A stretch of DNA of 64,000 nucleotides from Thauera sp. (GTDB lineage Bacteria; Pseudomonadota; Gammaproteobacteria; Burkholderiales; Rhodocyclaceae), in the NCBI GenBank assembly GCA_024235615.1, contig JACKMB010000001.1, forward strand, positions 1 to 64,000, read 5' to 3'. Positions 9,637 through 17,545 of this stretch are shown piece after piece (positions within the stretch are counted from its first letter, which is position 1; each line of letters begins with the position of its first letter). The notes under the pieces are model-generated. The model searched no databases, was not told the DNA's origin, and saw only the letters and a program-made list of their open reading frames with translations. Position numbers and translations under genes: made by a program.

Positions 9637-10136
9637 GCACTCCCTTCATCCCCTTTCGCATCGGCCAGGGCTTCGACGTTCACGCCCTCGTCCCCGGCCG
9701 GCCGCTGATCGTCGGCGGCGTAACCATCCCCTTCGAACGCGGCCTGCTCGGGCACTCCGATGCCGATGTGCTGCTGCACGCGGTCACCGACGCGCTGCTC
9801 GGCGCCGCCGGGCTGGGCGACATCGGCCGGCTCTTCCCCGACACCGACCCGGCCCACGCCGGCGCCGACAGCCGCGTGCTGCTGCGCGAGGCCTTCGCGC
9901 GCGTGCGCGCCGCGGGCTGGGAGGTGGTCAATATCGATGCCACGCTGATCTGCAAGGCGCCGCGCATCCTGCCGCACGCACCGGCCATGGTGGCCAACCT
10001 CGCCGCCGACCTCGACATGGACGCGGCGGCGATCAACATCAAGGGCAAGACCACCGAGAAGCTCGGTTTCACCGGGCGAGGGGAGGGCATCGCCGCGCAG
10101 GTGGTCGCTTTGATCACACGTGCGGGGCAGGGCTGA
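9633..10136 (+). CDS. ispF: 2-C-methyl-D-erythritol 2,4-cyclodiphosphate synthase
   Basis: A 167-residue protein of standard IspF length. IspF cyclises CDP-methylerythritol 2-phosphate and releases CMP. The metal-binding GFDVHAL (residues about 13-19), [26 protein letters not shown] and [19 protein letters not shown] are all intact. It starts inside the ispD stop codon (4-bp overlap) and is followed by thpR on the same strand. Confidence 0.97.
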   Translation: MSTPFIPFRIGQGFDVHALVPGRPLIVGGVTIPFERGLLGHSDADVLLHAVTDALLGAAGLGDIGRLFPDTDPAHAGADSRVLLREAFARVRAAGWEVVNIDATLICKAPRILPHAPAMVANLAADLDMDAAAINIKGKTTEKLGFTGRGEGIAAQVVALITRAGQG

Positions 10137-10320
10137 GCAAGGCGCGTCATGGCGATGGCCGGTGCGGACGGGAAGTCGAGGCATGGCTGAGGCGGGCGCG
10201 AGCATGAACGCAGGCACGGGCGCTTACGCAGGCCTGGGCACAGGGGGAAGTTCTAAACCGGCCGCAGCGAAGGATGGCGTGGGCGAGGGTACGGACTCGG
10301 GTGAGCGTGGAAGCGCGGGA

Positions 10321-10854
10321 ATGGAGCCGCGGTTACGGCTCTTCTTTGCGTTGTGGCCGGATTCGGCCACCAGCGCCGCGCTGCATGCACGCGCACGGGC
10401 GCTGCACACGGAGTGCGGCGGTCGCGCGATGCGCCGCGACACCATTCACCTGACCCTGGCCTTCCTCGGCGACACGCCCGCGCGGGAGGTGCAGCGCCTG
10501 CGGGCGCTGGCTGCGCAGGTCGACGGGGAAAGCTTCGCGCTCGCGCTCGACCACGTCGGGAGCTGGAAGCGCAACCGCGTCCTGTGGACCGGACCGTCCA
10601 TCGTACCGCCCGCGCTGGCCGCGCTCGCGCAGGACCTGGAGGCCCGGCTGCGCGCGGCCGGCTTCGCGCTCGAGGAGCGTGCCTTTTCACCGCATGTCAC
10701 GCTGGTGCGCAACGCCCGCGCAGCGCCCGCCGAGGCACCGCCGGCACCCTTGCGGTGGAGTGTGGCCAGCTTTGTCCTGGTGGCTTCTGAGCGCAGCGCC
10801 GCCGGTGCGCACTACCGGGTGATCGGGCGCTGGCCGCTGCAGCAGCGCGTGTGA
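10321..10854 (+). CDS. thpR: RNA 2',3'-cyclic phosphodiesterase (2H superfamily)
   Basis: A 177-residue protein with the paired HxTL motifs that define the 2H phosphoesterases: IHLTLAFLG near residue 42 and PHVTLVR near residue 129. It also has RLFFALWPD at the N-terminus, typical of ThpR (formerly LigT), which opens 2',3'-cyclic phosphates on RNA. The chosen ATG (10321) gives the normal family start. The open frame extends upstream to 10120 with low-complexity Gly/Ala codons, which I take as non-coding. A REP array begins 15 bp after the stop. An RNA-repair partner, rtcB, lies 1.8 kb downstream, but they are not in one operon. Confidence 0.9.
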   Translation: MEPRLRLFFALWPDSATSAALHARARALHTECGGRAMRRDTIHLTLAFLGDTPAREVQRLRALAAQVDGESFALALDHVGSWKRNRVLWTGPSIVPPALAALAQDLEARLRAAGFALEERAFSPHVTLVRNARAAPAEAPPAPLRWSVASFVLVASERSAAGAHYRVIGRWPLQQRV

Positions 10855-10868
10855 TGACCATTCGCCGC

Positions 10869-11176
10869 ATTCGCGGCCGCCGCCGCTCCTGCAGAAGCCG
10901 GCGCGGTTCCGTCCAATGTAGGAGCGCCGGCAGGCGCGAATGCGGCGGTGAGGCAAGCGGCAATGTCGGCATTCCGCAAGCCCGATTCGCGGCTGCCGCC
11001 GCTCCTGCAGAAGCCGGCGCGGTTCCGTCCAATGTAGGAGCGCCGGCAGGCGCGAAAGCGGCGTTGAGGCAAGCGGCGATGTCGCCATCGCGCAAGCCCG
11101 ATTCGCGGCTGCCGGCACTCCTGCAGGAACCGGCGGGGTCTCTGTGGGAGCGTGTAGGAGCGGCGGCAGCTGCGAA
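10869..11176. repeat. REP-like array 1 (six elements, 116-bp tandem unit)
   Basis: Fills most of the 416-bp gap between thpR and tRNA-Leu. Forward GTAGGAGC-headed elements lie at 10918-10940, 11034-11056 (subtype A) and 11154-11176 (subtype B with a G-U wobble). Inverted copies lie at about 10869-10893, 10986-11009 and 11101-11124. The stretch from about 10870 is a 116-bp tandem duplication, about 2.2 copies, carrying one inverted and one forward element per unit. Confidence 0.9.
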
Positions 11177-11236
11177 TGCGCGGAGCGGATTCGGCGGGCG
11201 TCGATTCCAGCCCGCCGGGACGCGAGGCGGCGCGTG

Positions 11237-11242
11237 TATAAT
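11237..11242 (+). promoter_or_regulatory. -10 box of the tRNA-Leu gene
   Basis: TATAAT lies 28 bp upstream of the mature tRNA 5' end. A convincing -35 is not seen at 16-18 bp. A GC-rich stretch follows the -10, which resembles a stringent discriminator, though this is an inference. Confidence 0.55.
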
Positions 11243-11270
11243 GCTCTCCGCTTCGCTTGTCGGGGTGTGT

Positions 11271-11355
11271 GCGGGGATGGCGGAATTGGTAGACGCACTG
11301 GATTTAGGTTCCAGCGCCGCAAGGCGTGAGAGTTCGAGTCTCTTTCCCCGCACCA
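11271..11355 (+). tRNA. tRNA-Leu, anticodon TAG
   Basis: An 85-nt class II tRNA with CCA encoded. Acceptor stem GCGGGGA pairs with TCCCCGC, the discriminator is A, and the 3' end is CCA (11353-11355). The D arm contains GGTAGAC. The anticodon stem CTGGA/TCCAG encloses TTTAGGT, giving anticodon TAG (reads CUA/CUG). A long variable arm (GCCGCAAGGCG region) and the T arm AGTTCGAGTCT complete it. The class II variable arm and anticodon agree with leucine. Confidence 0.97.
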
Positions 11356-11383
11356 AGGTTTTGTCTAAGGCACCCCACGAACG

Positions 11384-11402
11384 CGCGCCGCGAGGCGGCG
11401 CG
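11384..11402 (+). terminator. GC-rich hairpin downstream of tRNA-Leu
   Basis: CGCGCCGC and GCGGCGCG form an 8-bp stem with a GAG loop, 29 bp after the tRNA. There is no following T-run, so this is a possible processing or termination hairpin, not a canonical intrinsic terminator. Confidence 0.3.
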
Positions 11403-11621
11403 TACAAGCTGCCCGGTGAAGCGCTCAAGCGTGACTAGCCCCTTCACCCTCCATATCCATAACAGTGAGAATATGTGTTATGTAAACTGCGATATCCTTG
11501 TCGAAGTACGCCTGACCGCACCGACACACACTGGAATGACGACGCTGCCCCGCCTATCCTGAAAGCGACTGAGACCAACCGACTGGCCGTTCTCGAGGCA
11601 TATCACCAACCGGGGTGCCGC

Positions 11622-12119
11622 ATGCCAGACACCGAAGGCAAGCCCGACTTCATGGAAAAGTTCGTGCTCAGCGAGATTGCCGGCAAGAAAGCGGCGATCC
11701 ATGCCTACGACGGCATCGTCTGGAAGATCCGCAGCGGGTTCCTGACCCTGACCTTCGGGGGCTGGGCGATCATGCTGCAGAGCCTGGCAGGAAGAGACCA
11801 GGCACCGCATGACTACAAGCCGCTGGTTTGGGGACTGTATCTGTTCAGCCTCGGCTTCACTCTCGGGGCATGGTTTGTCGACCGCAGCTACATCCAGCGC
11901 AAGTTCCGGGTGATCATTGCACTGGACCGCCTGACTGAAGTGCTCACCGCGCGAGGTGGTGACTGCTCCGGTATACCCGCCGATCTGCTGATCATCGCGG
12001 GTGACAACGCAATCAAGCCGTATGATTGTGCCGGCTACCGCAACGCGTTGAAGGCTGAGTCCGTCGTCTATCTGGCGCCCCTTACGGTCATCTTCGCGGT
12101 CGTTTTCTGGCTGCTCTAG
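11622..12119 (+). CDS. Small membrane protein of unknown function, three predicted membrane helices
   Basis: 165 residues from the ATG at 11622 (MPDTEGKPDFME), which follows GGGGTG; in-frame upstream codons to 11475 look non-coding. Three hydrophobic segments are visible: about residues 38-57 (LTLTFGGWAIML), 66-86 (LVWGLYLFSLGFTLGAW) and the extreme C-terminus 147-165 (VYLAPLTVIFAVVFWLL). A charged loop (RKFRVIIALDRLTEVL) lies between the second and third. I recognise no family. Codon use is less GC-biased than the flanking core genes, and the gene sits at the head of the accessory segment after tRNA-Leu. It ends 23 bp before the cupin start, so the two may be co-transcribed. Confidence 0.6.
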   Translation: MPDTEGKPDFMEKFVLSEIAGKKAAIHAYDGIVWKIRSGFLTLTFGGWAIMLQSLAGRDQAPHDYKPLVWGLYLFSLGFTLGAWFVDRSYIQRKFRVIIALDRLTEVLTARGGDCSGIPADLLIIAGDNAIKPYDCAGYRNALKAESVVYLAPLTVIFAVVFWLL

Positions 12120-12142
12120 ACGACATGCGTTCAGGAGGTCTC

Positions 12143-12511
12143 GTGATTTCCAGCTTTGATCCAGGCACCGAGTTCCTGACGCCCGAACGGTGCTACATCG
12201 TCGAGATCCAAAACTGCGCGCATGATCCTGCCTGCTCGATTGCGCGGGCGCGGGTGGCGCCAGGCGTCACCACACAACTCCACGCGCTTCGCGATACCGA
12301 CGAGCGCTACGTGCTCCTGCACGGCCAAGCCGAGATTGAAGTGGGTGGCGGTCCATCCTTGCCCGTTAAGCCGCTCGATGTGGTTCTCATCCCTGCGGGA
12401 TCTTCACAGCGAATCACCAATACTGGCGATGGTGACCTGATCTTCCTGTGCGTCTGCACGCCGAGATTCAACTCCGCGAACTACATCAACCTCGAGCGGC
12501 CAGGCGGATGA
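12143..12511 (+). CDS. Cupin-domain protein
   Basis: 122 residues from the GTG at 12143, chosen because a perfect AGGAGG (12133-12138) lies 4 nt upstream; an in-frame ATG at 12125 would add six residues without a ribosome site. A single small cupin: ARVAPGVTTQLHALRDTDERYVLLHGQAEIEV (metal-binding motif 1 has H and E positions but is partly degenerate), then PLDVVLIPAGSSQRITNTGDGDLIFLCVCTPRF (motif 2, with Q in place of the usual second-motif histidine). It resembles mannose-6-phosphate isomerase-like stand-alone cupins, but no substrate can be named. Metal binding may be altered given the missing histidine. Confidence 0.7.
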   Translation: MISSFDPGTEFLTPERCYIVEIQNCAHDPACSIARARVAPGVTTQLHALRDTDERYVLLHGQAEIEVGGGPSLPVKPLDVVLIPAGSSQRITNTGDGDLIFLCVCTPRFNSANYINLERPGG

Positions 12512-12617
12512 TGAAATTTTGCAGGTTGATCATTTCGAATTTGCTCGCGGGGAAATTCGTAGTGCCAGCCGATCCGTCGCCGTGTGCGGCCTGGCGACGC
12601 CACCCCGCATCGATCCC

Positions 12618-13814
12618 CTACCCCTTCACGCACACCACCTGCTTCAAGGTATGCAGGATCTCGGTCAGGTCGCGCTGGTTGGCCATCACTTCGTCGATGT
12701 CCTTGTACGCGCCGGGAATCTCATCGACCACGCCCTTGTCCTTGCGGCAGATCACCCCTTCGGTCTGGCGTGCAAGGTCGGCTTCGGTGAAGCGCCTGGT
12801 TGCCGCCGTGCGGCTCATGCGCCGGCCTGCGCCGTGCGCGCTGGAGCAGAAACTCTCCGCGTTGCCCTTGCCGCGCACGATGTAGCTGCGCGCGCCCATG
12901 CTGCCGGGGACGATGCCGAGTTCCCCCTGCCCCGCCCGGATCGCGCCCTTGCGCGTCACCCAGACGTCGGCGCCGTAGTGGTGCTCGCGGGCGACGTAGT
13001 TGTGGTGGCAGTTCACCGCCTCGGTGGTGACGGTAAAGGGCGGCAGGTGCCGCGCCAGCCCGGCGAGCACGAGCTCAAGCATCGCCTGGCGGTTGGCCCT
13101 CGCGTACTCCTGCGCCCAATGCACCGCCTCGACGTAATCGGCGAAGTGCTCGCTGCCCTCGGCAAAGTAGGCCAGGTCGCGATCGGGCAGCTGGATCATG
13201 TGGCGCGCCATGTCCTTTCTCGCCAGCTCGATGAAGTACGTCGCGATGGCGTTACCGATGCCCCGGCTGCCCGAGTGCAGCATCACCCAGACCTGCTCAT
13301 GCTCGTCCAGGCAGACCTCGATGAAGTGGTTGCCGCCCCCGAGCGTGCCCATCTGGTTCGCCCATTTGGAGAACTTGCCGAAGGCCTTGAGCAGTTGCGG
13401 ATGGCGCTCGGTCAGCGCCTTGAGGCCGGGCTCGAACGGGCGCACTGCATCGACCAGTACCCGGCCGTCCGCATGCTGGTCGCGGCCGACCGGCACGTCG
13501 CGGCTGATCTGGTCGAACACCCTCTTCAGGCGCTTCTCGTCGATGTCGTTGGCGGTGAGCGACAGGCGCGCCGCGACCATGCCGCAGCCGATGTCGACAC
13601 CCACCGCCGCCGGGATGATGGCCTGGTGGGTGGCGATGACCGAGCCGATGGTGGCGCCGATGCCCAGATGCACGTCGGGCATGGCGGCCACGTGGTGGTG
13701 GATGAAGGGCAGGCTCGCGATGTTGGCGAGCTGCGCCTTCGAGCCTTCGTCGATGTCGTCGGTCCAGATCCTGACTGGCGTGGAACTGCCGTCCAGGACG
13801 GTCTTCACGGGCAT
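12618..13814 (-). CDS. rtcB: RNA ligase RtcB
   Basis: 398 residues, near the usual length of bacterial RtcB (about 400). It joins 2',3'-cyclic phosphate or 3'-phosphate ends to 5'-OH RNA using GTP and Mn2+. Metal ligands are seen in AAVGVDIGCGM (Cys, Asp), TLGGGNHFIEV and the paired histidines of the central domain. HGAGRRMSR near residue 325 holds the histidine that is guanylylated. The start follows AGGAGA at a good distance. It stands alone: no rtcA, RtcR regulator or archease neighbours. It is transcribed against the cupin and lies just left of the IS element, so it belongs to the accessory segment by position. Confidence 0.95.
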   Translation of the reverse strand: MPVKTVLDGSSTPVRIWTDDIDEGSKAQLANIASLPFIHHHVAAMPDVHLGIGATIGSVIATHQAIIPAAVGVDIGCGMVAARLSLTANDIDEKRLKRVFDQISRDVPVGRDQHADGRVLVDAVRPFEPGLKALTERHPQLLKAFGKFSKWANQMGTLGGGNHFIEVCLDEHEQVWVMLHSGSRGIGNAIATYFIELARKDMARHMIQLPDRDLAYFAEGSEHFADYVEAVHWAQEYARANRQAMLELVLAGLARHLPPFTVTTEAVNCHHNYVAREHHYGADVWVTRKGAIRAGQGELGIVPGSMGARSYIVRGKGNAESFCSSAHGAGRRMSRTAATRRFTEADLARQTEGVICRKDKGVVDEIPGAYKDIDEVMANQRDLTEILHTLKQVVCVKG

Positions 13815-14071
13815 GGCTGCTTTCTCCTGGTTCCTGTCGCTGTCCGACGCAGACCCCCGGCCATTGCAGCGCCGAGGCCTCTCCCTGCCGCGCAAAGACG
13901 CAGTCGCGGCGAGGCGCGTGGCGCGAGCCGCCCCACGCACATCGCCAAGCTCGCAAGGCTCGATGCTACTGCAGGGTCCTCACCCGTGTTGAACCAGTAC
14001 AACGCTCCTTCAAACTCGCCAGTGGGCTGATAGGATCGCGCCGTCTCCTCAGCTTGCCTGGCCGATCCACC

Positions 14072-14251
14072 ATGCCCCCACTCCCCCTTCCGACACCGCC
14101 CGCAGACAGCCGGGGAACGCGCGCCGCGCTGATCTTCGCGCTCACTGCCGAGCGCCTGTCGATCCACTACGAGCACGGCCAGTGGCTCACCGAGGCCCAG
14201 GGCGCGAGCTTCATCGCCGACTGGCTCCGACCTGAATCCGTGTTCGCTTAG
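14072..14251 (+). CDS. Small hypothetical protein, 59 residues, beside the IS element
   Basis: An open frame from the ATG at 14072 reading MPPLPLPTPPADS, then a compact ordered part ALIFALTAERLSIHYEHGQWL and ending SFIADWLRPESVFA. I do not recognise it. A -10-like TAGGAT lies about 40 bp upstream. It stops 70 bp before the transposase start, and the insertion may have removed or altered its C-terminus. The 250 bp between it and rtcB hold no other gene that I can support. Confidence 0.35.
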   Translation: MPPLPLPTPPADSRGTRAALIFALTAERLSIHYEHGQWLTEAQGASFIADWLRPESVFA

Positions 14252-14284
14252 CCGGAAATCCAGCCTAACGCATTGATGTAATTG

Positions 14285-15682
14285 TATAATTACGCATCCG
14301 AGCCTTTCACCCAACCGACCATGCCGCGCTTCGAAGTCAAGCAATCCGCCAAGCTCAATCTGACGTCCTACTCGGGCCTGGCGTTGATCGGGCAGTGCTG
14401 CCAGGCGGCACAGGTCGAGGCGGTGATCGACCCGAGGCTGCCGGTGTCGCAGGGTATGCGGAGCTCGGACCTGGTCAAGTCGGTGGTGGGGCTGCTGAGC
14501 CTGGGCAAAAGCGACTTCGAGGCGATCGAGCCGTTTCGCGGCGACCGCTTCTTCAAGGAAGCGCTCGGGCTCGCCAAGGTGCCCGGCAGCGTGTGGATGC
14601 GCCAACGGCTCGATGCCCGCGCGGCCGAGCTGCGCGAGCTGACCGACGAGCTGAGCCTGCGCCTGCTCGAGCGCACCGAGGCGCCGATCACGGCGCACAA
14701 GGGCTACGTCTGCGCCGATCTGGACACCTTCGTGATGGACAACTCCGACACCAAGAAGGAGGCGGTCAGCCGCACTTACCAGGGCGTCGATGGCTACACG
14801 CCGATCGCGCTGTACCTGGGCAACGAGGGCTGGAACCTCGGCCTGGAGCTGCGCGCGGGGTCGCACCACTCGGCGCTGGAGACCGAGTATTTCTTCGAGC
14901 GCGCGTTCCCGCGCCTGCGCCGGGTGTGCGCCGCCGATGCGAAGCTGTTGTGGCGGGCCGACAGCGGCTTCGACAGCGCCCGGCTGCTGTTCGCGCTCGC
15001 CGACGAGCGCAATCGCTGGGCCGAACTCGGGCGTTCGTTCGACTACCTCACCAAGTGGAATCCGCGCCGCCAGGACAAGACCGCCTGGGTGGACCGGGCC
15101 GAGGCCGCCGGTGCGTTCGAAGAAGTGCGCGCGGGCAAACGGGTGGGGCTGCTGGACCTGAAGATCGACCGTGCCTGGAAGAAGGCCAAGCGCACGCTGC
15201 GTCTGGTGGTGCGGGTGACCGAGCGCACGATCGACAAGAAGGGCCAGCACCTGCTGACCCCCGAGATCGAGATCGAAGGCTGGTGGACCAGCCTCGAAGT
15301 GGCGATGGCCGACGTGATCGAGCTCTACAAGCACCACGGGACCCACGAGCAGTTCCATTCCGAGATCAAGACCGACCTGGACCTCGAGCGCCTGCCCTCG
15401 GGCAAGTTCGATACCAACGACGCGGTCGTGCATCTGGCCGCGTTCGCCTACAACTGCCTGCGCTTGATCGGCCAACTCGGGCTGACCGGCGACATCTCGC
15501 CGATCCGCCATCCGGCCAAGCGCCGGCGCATCAAGACGGTGCTGCAGGAGGTGATGTACCGCGCGGCAAAGTTCGTCGAACACGCGCGCCGTATGGTGCT
15601 GGACTTCGGGCGCGGCGTCGCCGCGCATGTGAAGGTGTTCACCACGGTGCAGGCGCGACTGTGCGCGGTGGCTTCGCCGTGA
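14285..15682 (+). mobile_element. IS1380-family insertion sequence (minimum extent)
   Basis: Bounds given are only from the putative -10 box to the transposase stop. I compared about 100 bp on each side by eye and found no convincing terminal inverted repeats or target duplication, so the true ends are undetermined and should lie within 14240-15870. Confidence 0.6.
14321..15682 (+). CDS. IS1380-family transposase
   Basis: 453 residues from the ATG at 14321 (MPRFEVKQSAKLNL), full length for the family, with no internal stop. Typical stretches: TSYSGLALIGQ, SLGKSDFEAIEPFR, KVPGSVWMRQRLD, then the DDE catalytic region with YVCADLDTFVMDNSDT, RADSGFDSARLL (second Asp), and EQFHSEIKTDLDLERLPSGKF (the Glu region). 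A TTG 39 bp upstream is also in frame, but the ATG gives the canonical start. TATAAT at 14285-14290 is a candidate promoter. The gene appears intact and therefore possibly active. Confidence 0.93.
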   Translation: MPRFEVKQSAKLNLTSYSGLALIGQCCQAAQVEAVIDPRLPVSQGMRSSDLVKSVVGLLSLGKSDFEAIEPFRGDRFFKEALGLAKVPGSVWMRQRLDARAAELRELTDELSLRLLERTEAPITAHKGYVCADLDTFVMDNSDTKKEAVSRTYQGVDGYTPIALYLGNEGWNLGLELRAGSHHSALETEYFFERAFPRLRRVCAADAKLLWRADSGFDSARLLFALADERNRWAELGRSFDYLTKWNPRRQDKTAWVDRAEAAGAFEEVRAGKRVGLLDLKIDRAWKKAKRTLRLVVRVTERTIDKKGQHLLTPEIEIEGWWTSLEVAMADVIELYKHHGTHEQFHSEIKTDLDLERLPSGKFDTNDAVVHLAAFAYNCLRLIGQLGLTGDISPIRHPAKRRRIKTVLQEVMYRAAKFVEHARRMVLDFGRGVAAHVKVFTTVQARLCAVASP

Positions 15683-15872
15683 TGCAAATCCGACGGCCGA
15701 ATTCTCCGAATCGAGGCCATTTCGCTGCGGCGAAAGGGCGACGGCCGCGTGGGAGCAGGAAAATGACGTAGCGCACCCCCCGTAAGCCCGGCTCGCCGGG
15801 CCTCCGGGCCGTGAAAGGACGGTGCTCGGGGCTGCGGTGAGCTGAGATTGGGAGTCAGGCAGCAGAAAAATC

Positions 15873-16136
15873 ATGCGCTGGGGCTCGCGGAGCGGGTACG
15901 CGCTGAAGACAACACGGATTCAGGTCCGACGCAGCGAGCGCGCACTGCCGCTGGCGGAGCGCCGCCAGCTCTCCGCGCTCAGCGACGGCCTGGCGCGACA
16001 GATCGCCGGCTCGCTGTCACGGGAGGCGGGCCTCTACACCACGCACGAGATGATGGAAGCGCTCGATCCGAACCACGACTCGGAGTTGGCGCGCTCGATG
16101 ATGGACGAGTGCGCGCGGCTGCTGGACAGCGACTGA
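15873..16136 (+). CDS. Small hypothetical protein, 87 residues, downstream of the IS element
   Basis: The open frame begins MRWGSRSGYALKTTRIQVRRSERAL and continues with helical, charged sequence (ERRQLSALSDGLARQIAG) to HEMMEALDPNHDSELARSMMDECARLLDSD. I recognise no domain. The basic N-terminal third and acidic C-terminal third could suit a small regulator or antitoxin-like protein, but this is only an impression. The real start may be internal. The 190 bp before it, after the transposase, hold a short hairpin (GCCCGG/CCGGGC near 15786-15801) and no other gene. Confidence 0.4.
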   Translation: MRWGSRSGYALKTTRIQVRRSERALPLAERRQLSALSDGLARQIAGSLSREAGLYTTHEMMEALDPNHDSELARSMMDECARLLDSD

Positions 16137-16226
16137 GCGGGTTGCGGGTTTAGGTCTTTTTCCTCACCCATCACTGACTGAGCCCTCGGCCGCCGTTCAA
16201 TCCCATCACGGGGCGCTGCGCCCTCC

Positions 16227-16874
16227 TCACCTGTGCAGCATCGCCAGCCGCCACTCGATCGCCTCGCGCTTCGGATACATGTGCGCCTCGCGCGGCAAGA
16301 ACAGCGGCTTGCCTTCCAGTTCGGTCAGCACTTGGTAGTCCGGAATACGCCGGTCCAGCGCCCGACTCACCCGCCAGCGGAAGTCGCTGTGCGGTGCGAT
16401 CAGGTGCCGGTCGAGCGCCCAATGCATATCCGGGGCGAGCACTGCGCTGAGGGTATCGACCGCAAGCGCATCCTGCAGCAGATCGAACAACTCCGCGTCG
16501 AGTCGCGCGTGATCGATGTTGTCCGTCACCTGCCACACCGTTCTCGCCGTGCTCATGCTGGCAAGTACGTGCTCACGCCCCGACTTTGGCTGCAGATGCC
16601 AGAAGCTCTCGCCGCCTCCGCGCAATCGGCCCGCGAGGTGGAAGAACGGGAAGTAGGGATTGGGGTGGTCGCCCTCGGCCCGTACCGCATTGAAATACAG
16701 CGCGTAGCGTTCAAGCAGCGGCGGCGCGAACTCGACGCGGTTTTCCGTCAGCGCCCCGCCCCGCGCCAGATCGAGCACGGCCAGCAGCATGCAGATCTTG
16801 TGCGGGCTGGCGCGACCGTGCGCCACATTGACGTTGAGCCGCCGAAACCGGTCGACGTAGGTGGAGAGACTCAT
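16227..16874 (-). CDS. Stand-alone sulfur-binding-domain-like protein (restriction-enzyme N-terminal type), no nuclease domain
   Basis: 215 residues from the ATG at 16874. The pattern SPHKICMLLAVLDLARGG (about residues 20-37), an aromatic helix LERYALYF, then PYFPFFHLAGRL and FWHLQPKSG resembles the N-terminal part of McrA-type HNH endonucleases that binds phosphorothioated or otherwise modified DNA (H-K-x-x-x-LL, P-x-x-PF-x-x-L, W-x-L). The following LDAELFDLLQDALAVDTLSAVL segment also matches that domain's layout. No HNH motif follows; the remaining about 50 residues (DYQVLTELEGKPLFLPREAHMYPKREA) are unfamiliar. Its start overlaps the HIT gene's stop by 4 bp. It may be a DNA-modification sensor or a cut-down restriction protein. 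The family match is by eye and moderate. Confidence 0.5.
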   Translation of the reverse strand: MSLSTYVDRFRRLNVNVAHGRASPHKICMLLAVLDLARGGALTENRVEFAPPLLERYALYFNAVRAEGDHPNPYFPFFHLAGRLRGGGESFWHLQPKSGREHVLASMSTARTVWQVTDNIDHARLDAELFDLLQDALAVDTLSAVLAPDMHWALDRHLIAPHSDFRWRVSRALDRRIPDYQVLTELEGKPLFLPREAHMYPKREAIEWRLAMLHR

Positions 16875-17260
16875 TGCCCGCTCCAGTATTTCGCCTTGGC
16901 AGGAAGCACCCACCGCACGCCGCCGCGTGGATCCGGTGTGTCACCGCGATAACGTGGAATCAGGTGCAGATGGAGATGCGCCACGGTCTGTCCAGCCGCT
17001 GCGCCGTCGTTGATGCCGATGTTGAAGCCGTCGGGCTGCAGGGTTCCATCGAGTTCCGCCTTCGCCTGCGTCAGGAGCTCGAACATGCGCGCACGCTCGG
17101 GTGGGGTCAGCTCGAAGAAGGATCCGACGTGGCGCCGCGGGATGATCAGGGTGTGACCGGGCGAGACTGGAAAGGCATCGCGAATCACAAGGGTCACGTC
17201 GTCCGAGAACACGATGCATGCTGCCTCTAGCTGGCAGAAGGGACAGTTCGATCCGGTCAT
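16871..17260 (-). CDS. HIT-family nucleotide hydrolase/transferase
   Basis: 129 residues with the full histidine-triad motif AHLHLHLIPRYRGD near residue 94, an N-terminal CPFC zinc-type pair, and SPGHTLIIPRRHV upstream. These features place it in the HIT branch that hydrolyses dinucleoside polyphosphates or nucleotide phosphoramidates. It is the first gene of a two-gene unit: its stop overlaps the start of the sulfur-binding-domain-like gene (16227-16874) by 4 bp, implying translational coupling. Stand-alone HIT proteins are housekeeping, but tight coupling to a modified-DNA-binding-like protein suggests a specialised role. That role is inference. Confidence 0.9.
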   Translation of the reverse strand: MTGSNCPFCQLEAACIVFSDDVTLVIRDAFPVSPGHTLIIPRRHVGSFFELTPPERARMFELLTQAKAELDGTLQPDGFNIGINDGAAAGQTVAHLHLHLIPRYRGDTPDPRGGVRWVLPAKAKYWSGQ

Positions 17261-17356
17261 GGGGAGATACTACGTCGGTCTGACTTACAATCGAAGCGCT
17301 CCTGGACCGAGGCCAATGGCCGATGTACTCGACCGAAGAGCAACGAGGTACCGCTC

Positions 17357-17545
17357 CTGCTTCAAGCGATCCAGGAGATGAAGGCTTAGGAGCTTCCTGT
17401 CGTCTCCTCGCCGGTCATCCAAGCGCGCAAGAAGACCGGTTTCTCGCTGTCTCACTTGACGGCCAGTATGGGCGTGTCCGTTCGCGCGCTGCTCGCGACC
17501 GCCGGTACGAACCCGAAAGCGATGCTCGCCCTAGCGGGCAAGTGA
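17357..17545 (+). pseudogene. Decayed HTH antitoxin (HigA/NadS-like) remnant
   Basis: Reading from 17357 gives LLQAIQEMKA, an in-frame TAG at 17387, then ELPVVSSPVIQARKKTGFSLSHLTASMGVSVRALL directly joined to TNPKAMLALAGK and a stop. Intact antitoxins of this type read EMKAGR, then a linker, then a helix-turn-helix with LLGVSVRTLQ-x-WEQGRR, a variable stretch and NP-x-AVLALA. The remnant has a stop early on and lacks about 20 codons after SVR, where the WEQGRR part should be. The 318-bp gap 17261-17578 holds nothing else I can recognise, and no toxin partner is seen. Confidence 0.6.

Noticed and set aside
11326-11562. Short frames after tRNA-Leu (11326-11562)
   Set aside because: Start inside the tRNA gene and have no ribosome site or recognisable sequence.
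12125-12142. ATG at 12125 as the cupin start
   Set aside because: No ribosome site precedes it, while AGGAGG lies before the GTG at 12143. Not excluded, only less likely.
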